In this document: one piece after another, positions 25,270 to 34,205 of the stretch
Layout: the number at the start of each line of letters is the position of its first letter
Position numbering within the stretch: position 1 is the stretch's first letter
Source: Campylobacter concisus
GTDB lineage: Bacteria > Campylobacterota > Campylobacteria > Campylobacterales > Campylobacteraceae
Direction: 5' to 3'
Assembly: GCF_002913225.1 (NCBI RefSeq)
Contig: NZ_PPAW01000006.1
Span: 1-40,887 of the forward strand
DNA: 40,887 nucleotides
Notes under the pieces: generated by a model
Database searches by the model: none
The model's input: only the letters and a program-made list of their open reading frames with translations
Told to the model about the DNA's origin: nothing
Position numbers and translations under genes: made by a program

Positions 25270-26673
25270 ATGAAAAATTTATATTTAGACACGAGAGTTT
25301 TGGACGAGCGAGCGAGCAAGAAATTTGGCCTTAGCGAAGAGCTTTTGATGGAAAATGCAGCCGCAGCCATAGCAAATTTTATCCGTAAGAAATTTAAAAA
25401 AGGCGAGAGGGTGCTTGGCGTTTGCGGCGCGGGAAACAACGGTGCTGACGTGCTTTGTGCTTTAAGGATGCTAGAGGGCGAGTATGAGTGTGAATTTATC
25501 CTAGCTAGTAAAAATTTAAAGCCACTAGCCGCCAAACAGCTCAAGCGAGCTAAAATTGCTGGCGTGCGAGAGAGTAAAGAGGTAGAAAATAGCTTAAATA
25601 GCGCAAAATGCGTCATAGATGGACTTTTTGGCTCAGGGCTAAATAGAGATTTGGATCAAAATTTAGTCAGTCTCATCTCAAAAATAAACGATAGCCCTGC
25701 TTACATCATCGCTTGCGATGTGCCAAGTGGGCTAAGTAGCGAGAGCAAGGTGCTTGGCGCTTGCATAAAAGCAGACGCTACTATCACGATGGGAGCTAGA
25801 AAGCTAGCTCTTTATAGCGACGCAGCAAAAGACTACGTTGGCAAGATAAAGCTCGCCACTCTTGGCGTAAGCTCGCAAAACTACGAGTGCGAGAGCGGCT
25901 ACCACCTGCTTGAAAAAAGTGATCTCGTGCTTCCAAATAGAAAAAATCAATGCGTAAATAAGGGCGATTTTGGCCATGCATTTATCATATCTGGCGAGCA
26001 CGTGGGAGCTAGCAAGCTTTGCGCAAGGGCGGCATTTGCCTTTGGGGCTGGGCTAGTTAGCGTGATAGGCGAGCAGGGTTTAAATTTACCAACGCATATC
26101 ATGCAAGCTAGCAAGATAAGTGAGAAAATGAACGCTGGAGCCCTTGGCATGGGACTTGGCAAAAGGGGCGTAGAAGAGCTTGACGTAGAAATTTTAAAAA
26201 ACAAAAAGCTTATTCTTGACGCTGATATCTTTTACAGCCCAAAAGTGCTTGACCTACTAAGCCAAAACTGCGTCTTGACACCTCATCCAAAGGAGTTTTG
26301 CTCGCTTTTAAAAATTTGCAAAATAGCCGATATAGATGTGCAAACCTTGCAAGAAAACAGATACGCTTACGCGAGGGCTTGGAGCGAGAAATTTAAGGCC
26401 GTTCTTGTGCTAAAAGGGGCAAACACTATAATCGCCAAAGAGGGGCAAATTTACGTCATGCCTTATGGCAAAAACGCGCTTGCAAAAGGCGGCAGTGGCG
26501 ACGTGCTAAGCGGTCTTGTGCTAGCACTTTTGGCTCAAGGCTATGAGCCACTAAATGCTGCCATCTCAGCCACTTTAGCTCACGCGCTTAGTCTTAAAAA
26601 TTTTAGCAAAAACAGCTACGCGCTCGAGCCAACAGACATCATCAAAGGAGTAAAATGCTTACAAAAAAGATAG
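25270..26673 (+). CDS. nnrD: Bifunctional NAD(P)H-hydrate epimerase / ADP-dependent dehydratase
   Basis: 467 residues. The N-terminal YjeF epimerase domain spans about 1-205 (GAGNNGADVLCALRML, DGLFGSGLNRDL, CDVPSGL). The C-terminal ribokinase-like dehydratase spans about 215-467 (GLGKRG, LDAD, LTPHPKE, VLKGANTII, GGSGDVLSG). It repairs NAD(P)H damaged by hydration. Such fused forms are common in bacteria. It abuts comM by one base and overlaps purN by 19 bases. Confidence 0.93.
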   Translation: MKNLYLDTRVLDERASKKFGLSEELLMENAAAAIANFIRKKFKKGERVLGVCGAGNNGADVLCALRMLEGEYECEFILASKNLKPLAAKQLKRAKIAGVRESKEVENSLNSAKCVIDGLFGSGLNRDLDQNLVSLISKINDSPAYIIACDVPSGLSSESKVLGACIKADATITMGARKLALYSDAAKDYVGKIKLATLGVSSQNYECESGYHLLEKSDLVLPNRKNQCVNKGDFGHAFIISGEHVGASKLCARAAFAFGAGLVSVIGEQGLNLPTHIMQASKISEKMNAGALGMGLGKRGVEELDVEILKNKKLILDADIFYSPKVLDLLSQNCVLTPHPKEFCSLLKICKIADIDVQTLQENRYAYARAWSEKFKAVLVLKGANTIIAKEGQIYVMPYGKNALAKGGSGDVLSGLVLALLAQGYEPLNAAISATLAHALSLKNFSKNSYALEPTDIIKGVKCLQKR

Positions 26674-27245
26674 CCGTGCTTTTTAGCGGCAGTGGCTCAA
26701 ATTTAGAAGCGATACTTAAAAAAGTTCATAATCAAATTTTTAACGGCGTAAAGATCGAGGTTTGCCTTTGTATCTGTAATAAGCCAGGCGCATTTGGCAT
26801 AGAGCGTGCTAAGAAATTTGGGCTTGAAACGACTATAATAGAAAGCGCTAAATTTGACAAACGTGAGGAATTTGACGCTGTTTTGGTGGAGCAAATTTTA
26901 AAAAGTGGGGCCGAACTAACGGTGCTTGCAGGCTTTATGAGGATACTAACGCCAGTTTTTACAACGCAGGTCAAAGCCATAAACCTTCACCCATCTATCC
27001 TGCCGCTTTTTAAAGGCGCGCATGCGATAAAGGAGAGCTTTGAGAGCGACATGATGATAGGCGGTGTGAGCGTGCATTATGTGAGTGAGGAGCTTGATGG
27101 GGGCAAACTGATCGCGCAAAGGGCGTTTGAGCGAGAGGACGGCATGAGTTTAGATGAGTGGGAGGCTAAAATTCACGCCATAGAGCATGAAATTTTGCCC
27201 CAAAGCATAATAAAAATTTTAACAAAGGAAACAACGAATGTTTGA
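26655..27245 (+). CDS. purN: Phosphoribosylglycinamide formyltransferase
   Basis: 196 residues. FSGSGSNLEAIL is the nucleotide-binding start, INLHPSILPLFKG holds the catalytic N and H, and GVSVHYVSEELDGGKLIAQ carries the catalytic D. It transfers a formyl group from 10-formyl-THF to GAR in purine synthesis. It starts within nnrD, which ends 19 bases later, and overlaps the TerC-like gene by 8 bases, so these three are translated as a block. Confidence 0.95.
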   Translation: MLTKKIAVLFSGSGSNLEAILKKVHNQIFNGVKIEVCLCICNKPGAFGIERAKKFGLETTIIESAKFDKREEFDAVLVEQILKSGAELTVLAGFMRILTPVFTTQVKAINLHPSILPLFKGAHAIKESFESDMMIGGVSVHYVSEELDGGKLIAQRAFEREDGMSLDEWEAKIHAIEHEILPQSIIKILTKETTNV

Positions 27246-27963
27246 ATGGATAAGTTCGCCAGAGGCGTGGATATCGCTACTTACGCTAACTGGCTTGGAG
27301 ATAGTTTTAGGCATAGATAACATCATATTTATCGCTATTTTAGTAGGCAAACTGCCGCCAGAGCAAAGAGGGAAAGGCCGCATTTTAGGGCTTGGCTTTG
27401 CGATGATCACTAGGATCATCCTGCTACTTTCGCTATTTTGGATCATGAAGCTTACAAAGCCGCTCTTTAGCATAGGCGAGCTTAGCATCACTGGGCGCGA
27501 TCTAGTGCTCATAATAGGCGGTCTATTTTTGATAGTAAAATCATCAATGGAGATCCACGCAAACGCCACTGGCAAGCATGAAGAGGCTCACGAGAGCAAG
27601 TCTCATCCAGGATTTTTTGCAACTATCCTTGAGATAGGCATTTTAGACATAGTCTTTTCGCTTGATAGCGTTATCACCGCAGTTGGCATGGCTCAGCACA
27701 TCGACATCATGATACTTGCTGTCATCATCGCAGTTGGCGTAATGATGTTTGCCTCAAAGGCGATCTCAGAATTTGTCGATAACAACCCAACGATAAAAAT
27801 GCTCGCACTTGCATTTTTGGTGCTAGTTGGCTTTGCGCTCGTGCTTGATGGCTTTGGCGTGCATGTGCCAAAAGGCTACATCTACTTTGCGATGGGCTTC
27901 TCACTAGCAGTTGAATGCCTAAATATCTACGCTAGAAAAAGGGCATTAAGAGATCAAAAATAA
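27238..27963 (+). CDS. TerC-family integral membrane protein
   Basis: 241 residues with about seven membrane helices. The two TerC signatures, each with intramembrane acidic residues, are visible: ETVLGIDNII-like LEIVLGIDNIIFIAILVG near residue 20-37 and DIVFSLDSVITAVG near 138. A short histidine/glutamate loop (HEEAHESKSHPG) lies between. Relatives include tellurite-resistance TerC and manganese-exporting Alx/MeeF proteins; ion specificity cannot be told from sequence, though manganese efflux is a fair guess. Confidence 0.85.
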   Translation: MFEWISSPEAWISLLTLTGLEIVLGIDNIIFIAILVGKLPPEQRGKGRILGLGFAMITRIILLLSLFWIMKLTKPLFSIGELSITGRDLVLIIGGLFLIVKSSMEIHANATGKHEEAHESKSHPGFFATILEIGILDIVFSLDSVITAVGMAQHIDIMILAVIIAVGVMMFASKAISEFVDNNPTIKMLALAFLVLVGFALVLDGFGVHVPKGYIYFAMGFSLAVECLNIYARKRALRDQK

Positions 27964-27977
27964 AGATGTGAGCCAAA

Positions 27978-28358
27978 ATGCAGATAAAAAATTTAGATCA
28001 CATCGTGATCGTAGTAAGCGACGTTTAAGAGGCGCTTAAATTTTACTGCGACATTTTAGGCATGCGACTAGCCCAGAAAGACGGTCGCATTAGCCTAAAA
28101 TTTGGCTCACAAAAGATAAATTTACATAGGTTTGAGGGCGAGTTTTTACCTGCGGCAAAGCATCCAACAAAGGGCAGTGCTGATATATGTTTAATAGTTG
28201 AAGACAACATAGAAGACGTGCGCTCAGAGCTTCTTGCAAAAGGCGTAGAGATCGAGGTTGGTGTCGTTAGGCGAAATGGAGCACTTGGGGTAATGAAGAG
28301 TTTATATATTTACGATTTTGATGGAAATTTGATAGAACTTAGCTCATATGAAATTTAA
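27978..28358 (+). pseudogene. VOC (glyoxalase/bleomycin-resistance fold) protein interrupted by a stop codon
   Basis: ATG 27978 opens MQIKNLDHIVIVVSDV, then TAA at 28026-28028, then the same frame continues EALKFYCDILGM and on to IYDFDGNLIELSSYEI, ending at 28356-28358. This is a complete 126-codon VOC-domain gene in which one codon (probably GAA, or another single-step neighbour) has become TAA. Everything after the stop looks undamaged, including the FDGNLIEL metal-site block. A downstream internal ATG at 28062 would lack the first metal ligand (H8). Either a very recent pseudogene or a sequencing error. Confidence 0.8.
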
Positions 28359-28370
28359 CAAGAAGGCAGC

Positions 28371-29702
28371 TTGGACCTACTAAAAGACCCGCTAAATAAA
28401 CTAATCATCTCACTCTCGCTGCCAGCTGGCGTGGGCATGATGTTTAACACCCTTTACAACGTCACTGGCACATTTTTCGCCGCTAAAATTTCTACCATAG
28501 CAGTTGCTGGCATGGCGATGAGCTTTTTGCTCTATCTAAGTGTCGTTGGCATCGGGCTTGGCTTTGGCTCGGCACTCACCGCGCTAATAGGCAACAGCCT
28601 AGGCGCAAACAAACCAAAAATGGCTAAATTTTACGCCTCAAATGGCATCATCTTCGTTCTTCTTTTTGCCCTATTCATGGGACTATGTGGCTACTTGCTA
28701 GCACCAAATTTACTAATCCTTTTAGGAGCTGATCATCACTACATCAAAGAGGCGCTTGACTACGCTGGCGTCATCTTTCTTGCAGCTCCATTTTTCTTGC
28801 TTATAAAGTCGCTTAACGGCGTTCTAGTCGCGCTTGGCGATACTAAAAGCTACCGCAACTGGCTATTTTGCGGCCTTTTTATCAACGCATTTTTTTGCTA
28901 TCTTTTTGCCTTTGGCTTTGATCTTGGCGTAAAGGGCCTTGCTCTAGCGACGGCTAGCGTGCAGTTTTTAGGCATGCTCTATCTCTTTTTTAAAGTTAGA
29001 AAGAGCAAGATGATAGAGCCTAGAAATTTAGGCTACTTCGTGCCAAATTTCGCCGTCTGGGCAAAGATACTAAAGCAAGCCTTGCCAGCTTGCCTAAACT
29101 ACCTCTCAATGTCGCTTGGCTCGCTCGTGCTTTTAAAATTTGTGAGCTTTTACGGCGTAAATGCAGTGGCAGGTTATGGCATAGCTTTAAGGATCGAGCA
29201 AATTTTAGTGCTTCCAACCATCGGCATGGCAGCTGCAGTTTTAAGCATAGTCTCAAGAAACTACGGCGCTAAGAGCTTTCAAAGAGTATTGCAGTGCTAC
29301 AAACTATCGCTTCTTTTTTTGCTCATCTACTGCGTCTTTGCCTACATCTTTATAAGGCTTTTTGGCGAGAGCGCGATCAGGCTCTTTGACAGCACGCCAG
29401 CCGTGCTTGGGGTAGCCAAACTCTACCTTGTCATCAACTCACTTGCCTATATGGCTTACGGCACGATAAACATCTCAGGCAGCACTTTGCAGGCGATAAA
29501 ACGCCCAGTAGCGATCTTTTTGCTAAATGGTTTTAGACAGCTCGTGCTTCAATGCTCGCTTTTTTACGCGGTGGTTTTTTGGCTAGGACTTGAGATCAAA
29601 TTTATGTGGCTAGCGCTCTTTTTTAGCGTCTATTTTACGGCGATTTGCTTTTTGGCTTGGACGCTTTTTAGGTTAAAAAGAGCTACGAGCGCAAGCTTTT
29701 AA
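28371..29702 (+). CDS. MATE-family multidrug/sodium antiporter
   Basis: 443 residues with about twelve membrane helices in two related halves, the MATE layout. N-terminal DPLNKLIISLSLPAGVGMMFNTLYN resembles the NorM/DinF group. It probably exports cationic drugs or metabolites in exchange for Na+ or H+. The start is TTG (28371) after AAGGCAG, 12 bases past the broken VOC gene. It converges on and overlaps the permease gene of the zinc cluster by 20 bases. Confidence 0.85.
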   Translation: MDLLKDPLNKLIISLSLPAGVGMMFNTLYNVTGTFFAAKISTIAVAGMAMSFLLYLSVVGIGLGFGSALTALIGNSLGANKPKMAKFYASNGIIFVLLFALFMGLCGYLLAPNLLILLGADHHYIKEALDYAGVIFLAAPFFLLIKSLNGVLVALGDTKSYRNWLFCGLFINAFFCYLFAFGFDLGVKGLALATASVQFLGMLYLFFKVRKSKMIEPRNLGYFVPNFAVWAKILKQALPACLNYLSMSLGSLVLLKFVSFYGVNAVAGYGIALRIEQILVLPTIGMAAAVLSIVSRNYGAKSFQRVLQCYKLSLLFLLIYCVFAYIFIRLFGESAIRLFDSTPAVLGVAKLYLVINSLAYMAYGTINISGSTLQAIKRPVAIFLLNGFRQLVLQCSLFYAVVFWLGLEIKFMWLALFFSVYFTAICFLAWTLFRLKRATSASF

Positions 29703-30489
29703 ATTTAAAGCTAAATGCAAAAAAGCAAAGCGAGGCGACTAAGATAATGCTAGCTCCGCCTGTGAGATTGAAATAAAAGCTGATCACAAGGCCGATAAAG
29801 CAAAAAATGATAGAAAAAATGGTTGAGATAAGCATCATGAGCCCCAGCCTTTTGGCAAAAATTTGCGCAATATATGGCGGTATAGTAAGTAGTGCGATGA
29901 CAAGTATTAGCCCCACGACGCGGATCGTAGCCACCACGCAAAGCGCCATCATACAAACTAGCAGATAGTGAAAAAAAGTGGTATTTACGCCCCTTAGCCT
30001 TGCAAACTCCGCATCAAAGCTGATCGCCACAAACTGGCGGTAAAAAAGCGCGATGAGTGCTAAAAACAAGAGGTCTAAAACGCTCATAAACGCGATATCT
30101 GTGCCGCTAACTGCAAGGATCGAGCCAAAAAGATAGCTCATAAGATCGGCGTTATAGCCAGGCGTTAGGTCGATGAAAATGATGCCAATCGCCATACCAA
30201 TCGCCCAAATAGCGCCTATTACGGAGTCGATGTTTGTCTTATCTTTTAGCGTGATCGTGGCGATGATGAGCGCTAGAAATAGTGAAAATATGCTCGCTCC
30301 AAAAAGCGGCTCAAGTGAGAAGAAAAAAGCGAGCCCTATGCCGCCATACGCGCCGTGTGCGATGCCTCCAGCGATGAAAGTCATCTTGTTTATCACCACA
30401 AGCGAGCCTATCATGCCGCATATTATGCTTACTAAAATGCTCGCAATAAAGGCATTTTGCATAAAATTTAACTCTAAAATTTCACTCAT
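29683..30489 (-). CDS. znuB: Zinc ABC transporter permease (ZnuB-like)
   Basis: 268 residues, about eight membrane helices, member of the ABC-3 family (ZnuB/MntB/TroC). The helical core GGIAHGAYGGIGLAFF matches the conserved 'xHaaxpGxxxa' loop that contacts the ATPase. Located 9 bases downstream of the ATPase gene. Zinc rather than manganese is inferred from the histidine-rich binding protein and the regulator in the same cluster. Confidence 0.88.
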   Translation of the reverse strand: MSEILELNFMQNAFIASILVSIICGMIGSLVVINKMTFIAGGIAHGAYGGIGLAFFFSLEPLFGASIFSLFLALIIATITLKDKTNIDSVIGAIWAIGMAIGIIFIDLTPGYNADLMSYLFGSILAVSGTDIAFMSVLDLLFLALIALFYRQFVAISFDAEFARLRGVNTTFFHYLLVCMMALCVVATIRVVGLILVIALLTIPPYIAQIFAKRLGLMMLISTIFSIIFCFIGLVISFYFNLTGGASIILVASLCFFAFSFKFKSLRS

Positions 30490-30498
30490 TTTCTCTCT

Positions 30499-31281
30499 TT
30501 AAAATTTAAAAACATTACTCTTTGTTTTTTCGCAACCACACTCGCCAAGTGCGATCTCAACATCACAAAAATGGCTATGCGTTCTAGCTAGATGCTCTAT
30601 AAATTCCCTCTTTGCAAGGTTTTCATGCGTTTTATGAATGTGTAAATTTTTACTCACGTAAGCGATCTTTGTAGCGTAATTTAGCACGATATTTAGATCG
30701 TGACTAACTAAAACCACGCCAACGCCATTTGCATTTATGCCCTTTAAAATTTCATAAATTTCAGCCTGCCCTTTTGTGTCGATGCTAGCTGTTGGCTCGT
30801 CTAAGATGAGTACTTTTGCATTTGCACAAAGCGCTCTAGCGATATAGACGCGCTGCCTTTGACCGCCACTTAGCTCGCCGATCCTCGAGTTTGCAAACTC
30901 GCTCATGCCGACCTTTTCAAGGGCACTTAGCGCTAGAGCTTTTTCATCTTTTGAGTAAAAACCAAAGATTTTTTTATCGATTAACCCCATTAATACAACT
31001 TCTAAAACCATCATCGGAAAGCTTTGATTTGAGAGGAAATTTTGCGGCACGTAGCCTATAAATTTACTTACCTCGCTTGGCTCTTTACCAAAGAGCTTAA
31101 TCTCGCCACTTTGAGGCTTAAGCAGACCCAAAATGAGCTTTAAAAGCGTGCTTTTGCCCCCGCCATTTGGACCGATTATCGCTAAAAACTCGTCGCTACT
31201 ATAGTCTAAATTTATGTCCTCTAAAACGACTTGTTTATCGTAGCTAAAGTTTAAATTTCTAACTTTTATAATATCTTTCAA
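30499..31281 (-). CDS. znuC: Zinc ABC transporter ATPase (ZnuC-like)
   Basis: 260 residues from the TTG at 31281. An ATG 17 codons further upstream is open but lies inside the preceding gene, while TTG overlaps that gene's stop as TTGA. The Walker A GPNGGGKS, Q-loop QNFLSNQ, signature LSGGQRQR, Walker B VLILDEPTAS and H-loop SHDLN are all present. The C-terminus carries His/Cys (HSHFCDVE...GECGCEK), possibly sensing metal. It energises the ZnuB permease. Confidence 0.9.
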   Translation of the reverse strand: MKDIIKVRNLNFSYDKQVVLEDINLDYSSDEFLAIIGPNGGGKSTLLKLILGLLKPQSGEIKLFGKEPSEVSKFIGYVPQNFLSNQSFPMMVLEVVLMGLIDKKIFGFYSKDEKALALSALEKVGMSEFANSRIGELSGGQRQRVYIARALCANAKVLILDEPTASIDTKGQAEIYEILKGINANGVGVVLVSHDLNIVLNYATKIAYVSKNLHIHKTHENLAKREFIEHLARTHSHFCDVEIALGECGCEKTKSNVFKF

Positions 31282-32771
31282 AACAGACTCTTTTGCGTAA
31301 ATGTCGTGACAAAAATGAAAAGTCCAAGCCAAAGCATGATGCCAAGAGCTGTAAATTCTGCGTAGATTTTAAACTTTTTTAGCTTAATGTTCGTGCTGAT
31401 CTTTGAGCCAAAAACTGCCGCTACAAATATCACCACACTCATGCCAAGCGCCATAAACAGGCCACTTATCACGCCTGCAAAGTAGCTGCCTATCTCATTT
31501 GCCAGCACAAAGACTAGGATCGTGCCTGGACAGGGCACAAGAGCCGCAGCGGCTGCTACTAGCCACTCCTCTTTACTCTTTGGCTTTTTAGTTGAGCAAA
31601 TTTGACAGCCACATTCGCTTTTAAATTTTGTATTTTTACTCAAATTTTGGCTTAGATTTGATCTAAAAATATAAAATTTAGTCTCATTTTTATTTGAAAG
31701 GTAAAATTTGATCTTTATAACGAGCATAAATATCGCCACAAAAAAGATCACGACGCCAGAAAACGCAGTCGTTATGCTAGCGGTGTCTCTTGTGAGGTCG
31801 CTGCTTACTTCACGAAGCAGTAAAAAGCTAGCAAAGACAAAGACAAATGCGCCCACGACGTGTAAAAAGCCGATCTTTAAGGCAAATAAAAACGCCCTTT
31901 TATAGCTGCCTCCAGTTGCGGCAAAATATGAGCTTGTTAGCACCTTGCCATGGCCTGCTCCAGCAGCGTGCAAGAAGCCATAGCCAAATGAGATAAGTGC
32001 CAAAAATAGCAGCGCAAGCGGACTTTTATAATCCACGCTTCTTAAAATTTGCTTTAGCCTATCAAGCAAGCTTAGGCTAGTTTTTGAGACGATGTCAAAT
32101 TTTGCCTCATCGATCTTATCTATCTGGCTTAAATTCTCATCGCTCGCGCCTGCCACTGGCTCTTTTAGCAGCTCTTTAAGCGCTGGTTTTTCGTTGTGAG
32201 CTTTGGCCGCTTCTTTGCTTGAAAAGGTAAAAAATATCAAATTTGAGTTTGAATTTGGTATCGCCCAGAAGCTTTCACCCACCAAAAATGCGTTATTTTG
32301 CGTAAATTTGAAGTTAAAATAGCCCTCCTTGTCCTCCATATCAACCGACACGACAAGTCCGTCAGCGATCACTAAATTTGTCTTAAAACTCACGTCAAAT
32401 TTAAGCCTGCCCTCGTCAAAGTAGAGCTTGTAATTATTTAAATTTGGCTCGATTTTAGTGGCGTTTTCGTCCTTGTAATAATACTCAATATCTGTCAAAT
32501 AGTGCCTTGGCACTAGGTAGTCTAGCAAATTTAAGCGGATCTTTCTAAGCTCTTTTTCATCTATCTTTTCATCTTGATTGAGGTCAAAATTTTGCTTCAT
32601 AAGATCTGAGAAATTTTGCGAAAAGGTCCAAGTAAAGGCTATTTGCGTGATGTTGTTTTCGTTTGCGACAAATTTCGCGCTAATGTGAGCTGTTGGGCTA
32701 TAAAGCGAGCATAGAGCACACCCGAAAGCATTTATGGTTAGTAGGCAAATGACGATCAGGCGTGCTAACAT
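31278..32771 (-). CDS. NicO/RcnA-family transporter with N-terminal DUF1007-like domain
   Basis: 497 residues with a signal sequence and CALC at 18-21. The first ~210 residues form a periplasmic domain of the DUF1007 kind, containing an EF-hand-like loop (DLNQDEKIDEKEL). From about 255 there are six membrane helices with GYGFLHAAGAGHGK and VPCPGTI, hallmarks of NicO/RcnA nickel-cobalt transporters. A cytoplasmic loop carries CGCQICSTKK, a probable metal site. Its place between the zinc binding protein and the ATPase suggests it moves or balances zinc or a related metal; family members can import or export, so direction is open. Confidence 0.8.
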   Translation of the reverse strand: MLARLIVICLLTINAFGCALCSLYSPTAHISAKFVANENNITQIAFTWTFSQNFSDLMKQNFDLNQDEKIDEKELRKIRLNLLDYLVPRHYLTDIEYYYKDENATKIEPNLNNYKLYFDEGRLKFDVSFKTNLVIADGLVVSVDMEDKEGYFNFKFTQNNAFLVGESFWAIPNSNSNLIFFTFSSKEAAKAHNEKPALKELLKEPVAGASDENLSQIDKIDEAKFDIVSKTSLSLLDRLKQILRSVDYKSPLALLFLALISFGYGFLHAAGAGHGKVLTSSYFAATGGSYKRAFLFALKIGFLHVVGAFVFVFASFLLLREVSSDLTRDTASITTAFSGVVIFFVAIFMLVIKIKFYLSNKNETKFYIFRSNLSQNLSKNTKFKSECGCQICSTKKPKSKEEWLVAAAAALVPCPGTILVFVLANEIGSYFAGVISGLFMALGMSVVIFVAAVFGSKISTNIKLKKFKIYAEFTALGIMLWLGLFIFVTTFTQKSLF

Positions 32772-32773
32772 TT

Positions 32774-33700
32774 TTATAGACTTTTTGCGAAAATTTCAGC
32801 CGTTTTTTTCATCTCGGCTAGCCAGTTTTCAGGTAGTTGATCTATCATGACGACCTTTGAGCCAGTCTCTTTTGCGATCAAATTTGCAGCCTTTGTTGGG
32901 AATTGTGGAGCTACGAAAATGACCTTTACACCGTGCTCTTTAGCCTCTTCTATAAGCTCTTTTAGCTCAGCTGGCTTTGGCTCTTTGCCCTCTATCTCGA
33001 TGGCGATCTGCTCTAAATCATAGCGCTTTGCAAAGTAGCCCCAAGATGGGTGATATACGATAAATTCGCGAGTTTTGACATCTTTTAGCTCGTTTTTGAT
33101 AAACCCGTCAAGCTCGTCAAGGCTAGCTTTAAATTTAGCCAAATTCTCCTCATAAAGCTTTGCATTTTGCGGGAATTTCTCTATTAGCGCCTTTGCGATG
33201 TTATCAGCTTGTGTTTTTACTAAGATAGGGTCAAGCCAGATGTGTGGGTCAAGGCCGTCATGGTGGTGATGATGGTGCTCTCCTTCGTGGTCATGGTGTT
33301 CATGCTTATGCTCGCCCTCATGCTTGTGCTCTCCATCGTGCTTGTGCTCGTGGTGCTCTTCATGTTCATGCTCCTCGCTCATAGCGATCTTTTCGATGCC
33401 TTCCTGCGTCTTTACGATGCGTAAATTTTTAAATGTCTTTGAGAAGCGATCCAGCCACGCGTCTTCAAACTCGATGCCGATAGCAAAGTAAAGCTCGCTC
33501 TTTTCAAGCTCCTTCATCTGCTTTGGTTTTGGCTCGTAGGTGTGTGGATCAGCGCCCTTGCCAACCATCGCATTTACATCTAGCGTATCTCCAGCGATTT
33601 GCTCGACGAAAAATTTCGTTGGCAGTATGCTAGTAGTCACAACCGGCTTTGCAAAAAGAGACAAAGCACAAACAGCTAAAAAAACGATAATTTTTCTCAT
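32774..33700 (-). CDS. znuA: Zinc-binding periplasmic protein of ABC transporter (ZnuA-like)
   Basis: 308 residues with signal peptide MRKIIVFLAVCALSLFA. Metal ligands lie in GADPHTYEP, in DPHIWLDP and near YHPSWGYFA, with a fourth D/E site in MIDQLPENW. Between the first two is a long loop of H, E, K and D (about residues 112-150) typical of zinc, not manganese, binding proteins; it traps zinc ions. It is the first gene of the minus-strand metal cluster and faces the regulator gene 145 bases away. Confidence 0.93.
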   Translation of the reverse strand: MRKIIVFLAVCALSLFAKPVVTTSILPTKFFVEQIAGDTLDVNAMVGKGADPHTYEPKPKQMKELEKSELYFAIGIEFEDAWLDRFSKTFKNLRIVKTQEGIEKIAMSEEHEHEEHHEHKHDGEHKHEGEHKHEHHDHEGEHHHHHHDGLDPHIWLDPILVKTQADNIAKALIEKFPQNAKLYEENLAKFKASLDELDGFIKNELKDVKTREFIVYHPSWGYFAKRYDLEQIAIEIEGKEPKPAELKELIEEAKEHGVKVIFVAPQFPTKAANLIAKETGSKVVMIDQLPENWLAEMKKTAEIFAKSL

Positions 33701-33739
33701 TATCTCTCCTTTAAAAAATAATTGCGAAGTTTAGCAAAA

Positions 33740-33754
33740 TGCAACTTGGTTGCA
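33740..33754. promoter_or_regulatory. Palindrome between znuA and the Fur-type regulator (candidate Zur box)
   Basis: TGCAAC-TTG-GTTGCA is a perfect inverted repeat with a 3-base spacer. It is followed by a second one, AACTT-A-AAGTT (33755-33765, partly overlapping). It lies 39 bases before the znuA start and about 90 bases before the regulator. A site controlled by zinc-loaded Zur is the natural guess; the sequence is not the Fur box of enterics. Confidence 0.45.
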
Positions 33755-33845
33755 ACTTAAAGTTCAAAAGCCTAAATTTAGCCTTTTCTTTTAAATATAG
33801 TTTAAATCTTTTAGCGTTAATATACAAAAAATAAAAAGGGCAAAG

Positions 33846-34205
33846 ATGAATGCGAGAAATTTCTTAGAAGAGCACAATATCAAGGCTACGACGCTTCGCA
33901 TAAAGCTTGTTGAAATTTTGCAAAACGCCAAAGCACCGCTAAGCTATGATGAAATTTTGCAAATTCTTGACGCAAACAAGACGACCTTTTATAGAAGTAT
34001 GGAAATTTTCGAGAAAGAAAATCTCGTCATAAAAACCGAAAACAACCACAAGAGCTACTACGAGCTGGCAAATGAAGCCAAAGCTTACTTCATCTGCGAC
34101 GTCTGCCACAAGGTGACAAACATCGATATGCCCCACCTAAACGTCGCTAAAAATATCAAAAGTGCCGTGATAAAGGGCGTTTGCAACGAGTGCGGTCACG
34201 AGTAA
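33846..34205 (+). CDS. zur: Fur-family regulator, probable Zur
   Basis: 119 residues, short for Fur (about 150). The N-terminal winged helix (TTLRIKLVEILQNAKAPLSY, then ANKTTFYRSMEIFE) is typical, and the C-terminal half carries paired cysteines CDVC and CNEC that form the structural zinc site. The dimerisation domain is reduced: the usual HHxH block is replaced by ICDVCHKV and NIDMPHLNV. The divergent placement against znuA argues for zinc-responsive repression. A TATACA -10 at 33821-33826 would drive it. Could also respond to another metal. Confidence 0.78.
   Translation: MNARNFLEEHNIKATTLRIKLVEILQNAKAPLSYDEILQILDANKTTFYRSMEIFEKENLVIKTENNHKSYYELANEAKAYFICDVCHKVTNIDMPHLNVAKNIKSAVIKGVCNECGHE

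Noticed and set aside
33242-33424. Valine/methionine-rich open frame on the plus strand
   Set aside because: It is the complement of the histidine-rich loop of znuA, a low-complexity artefact.
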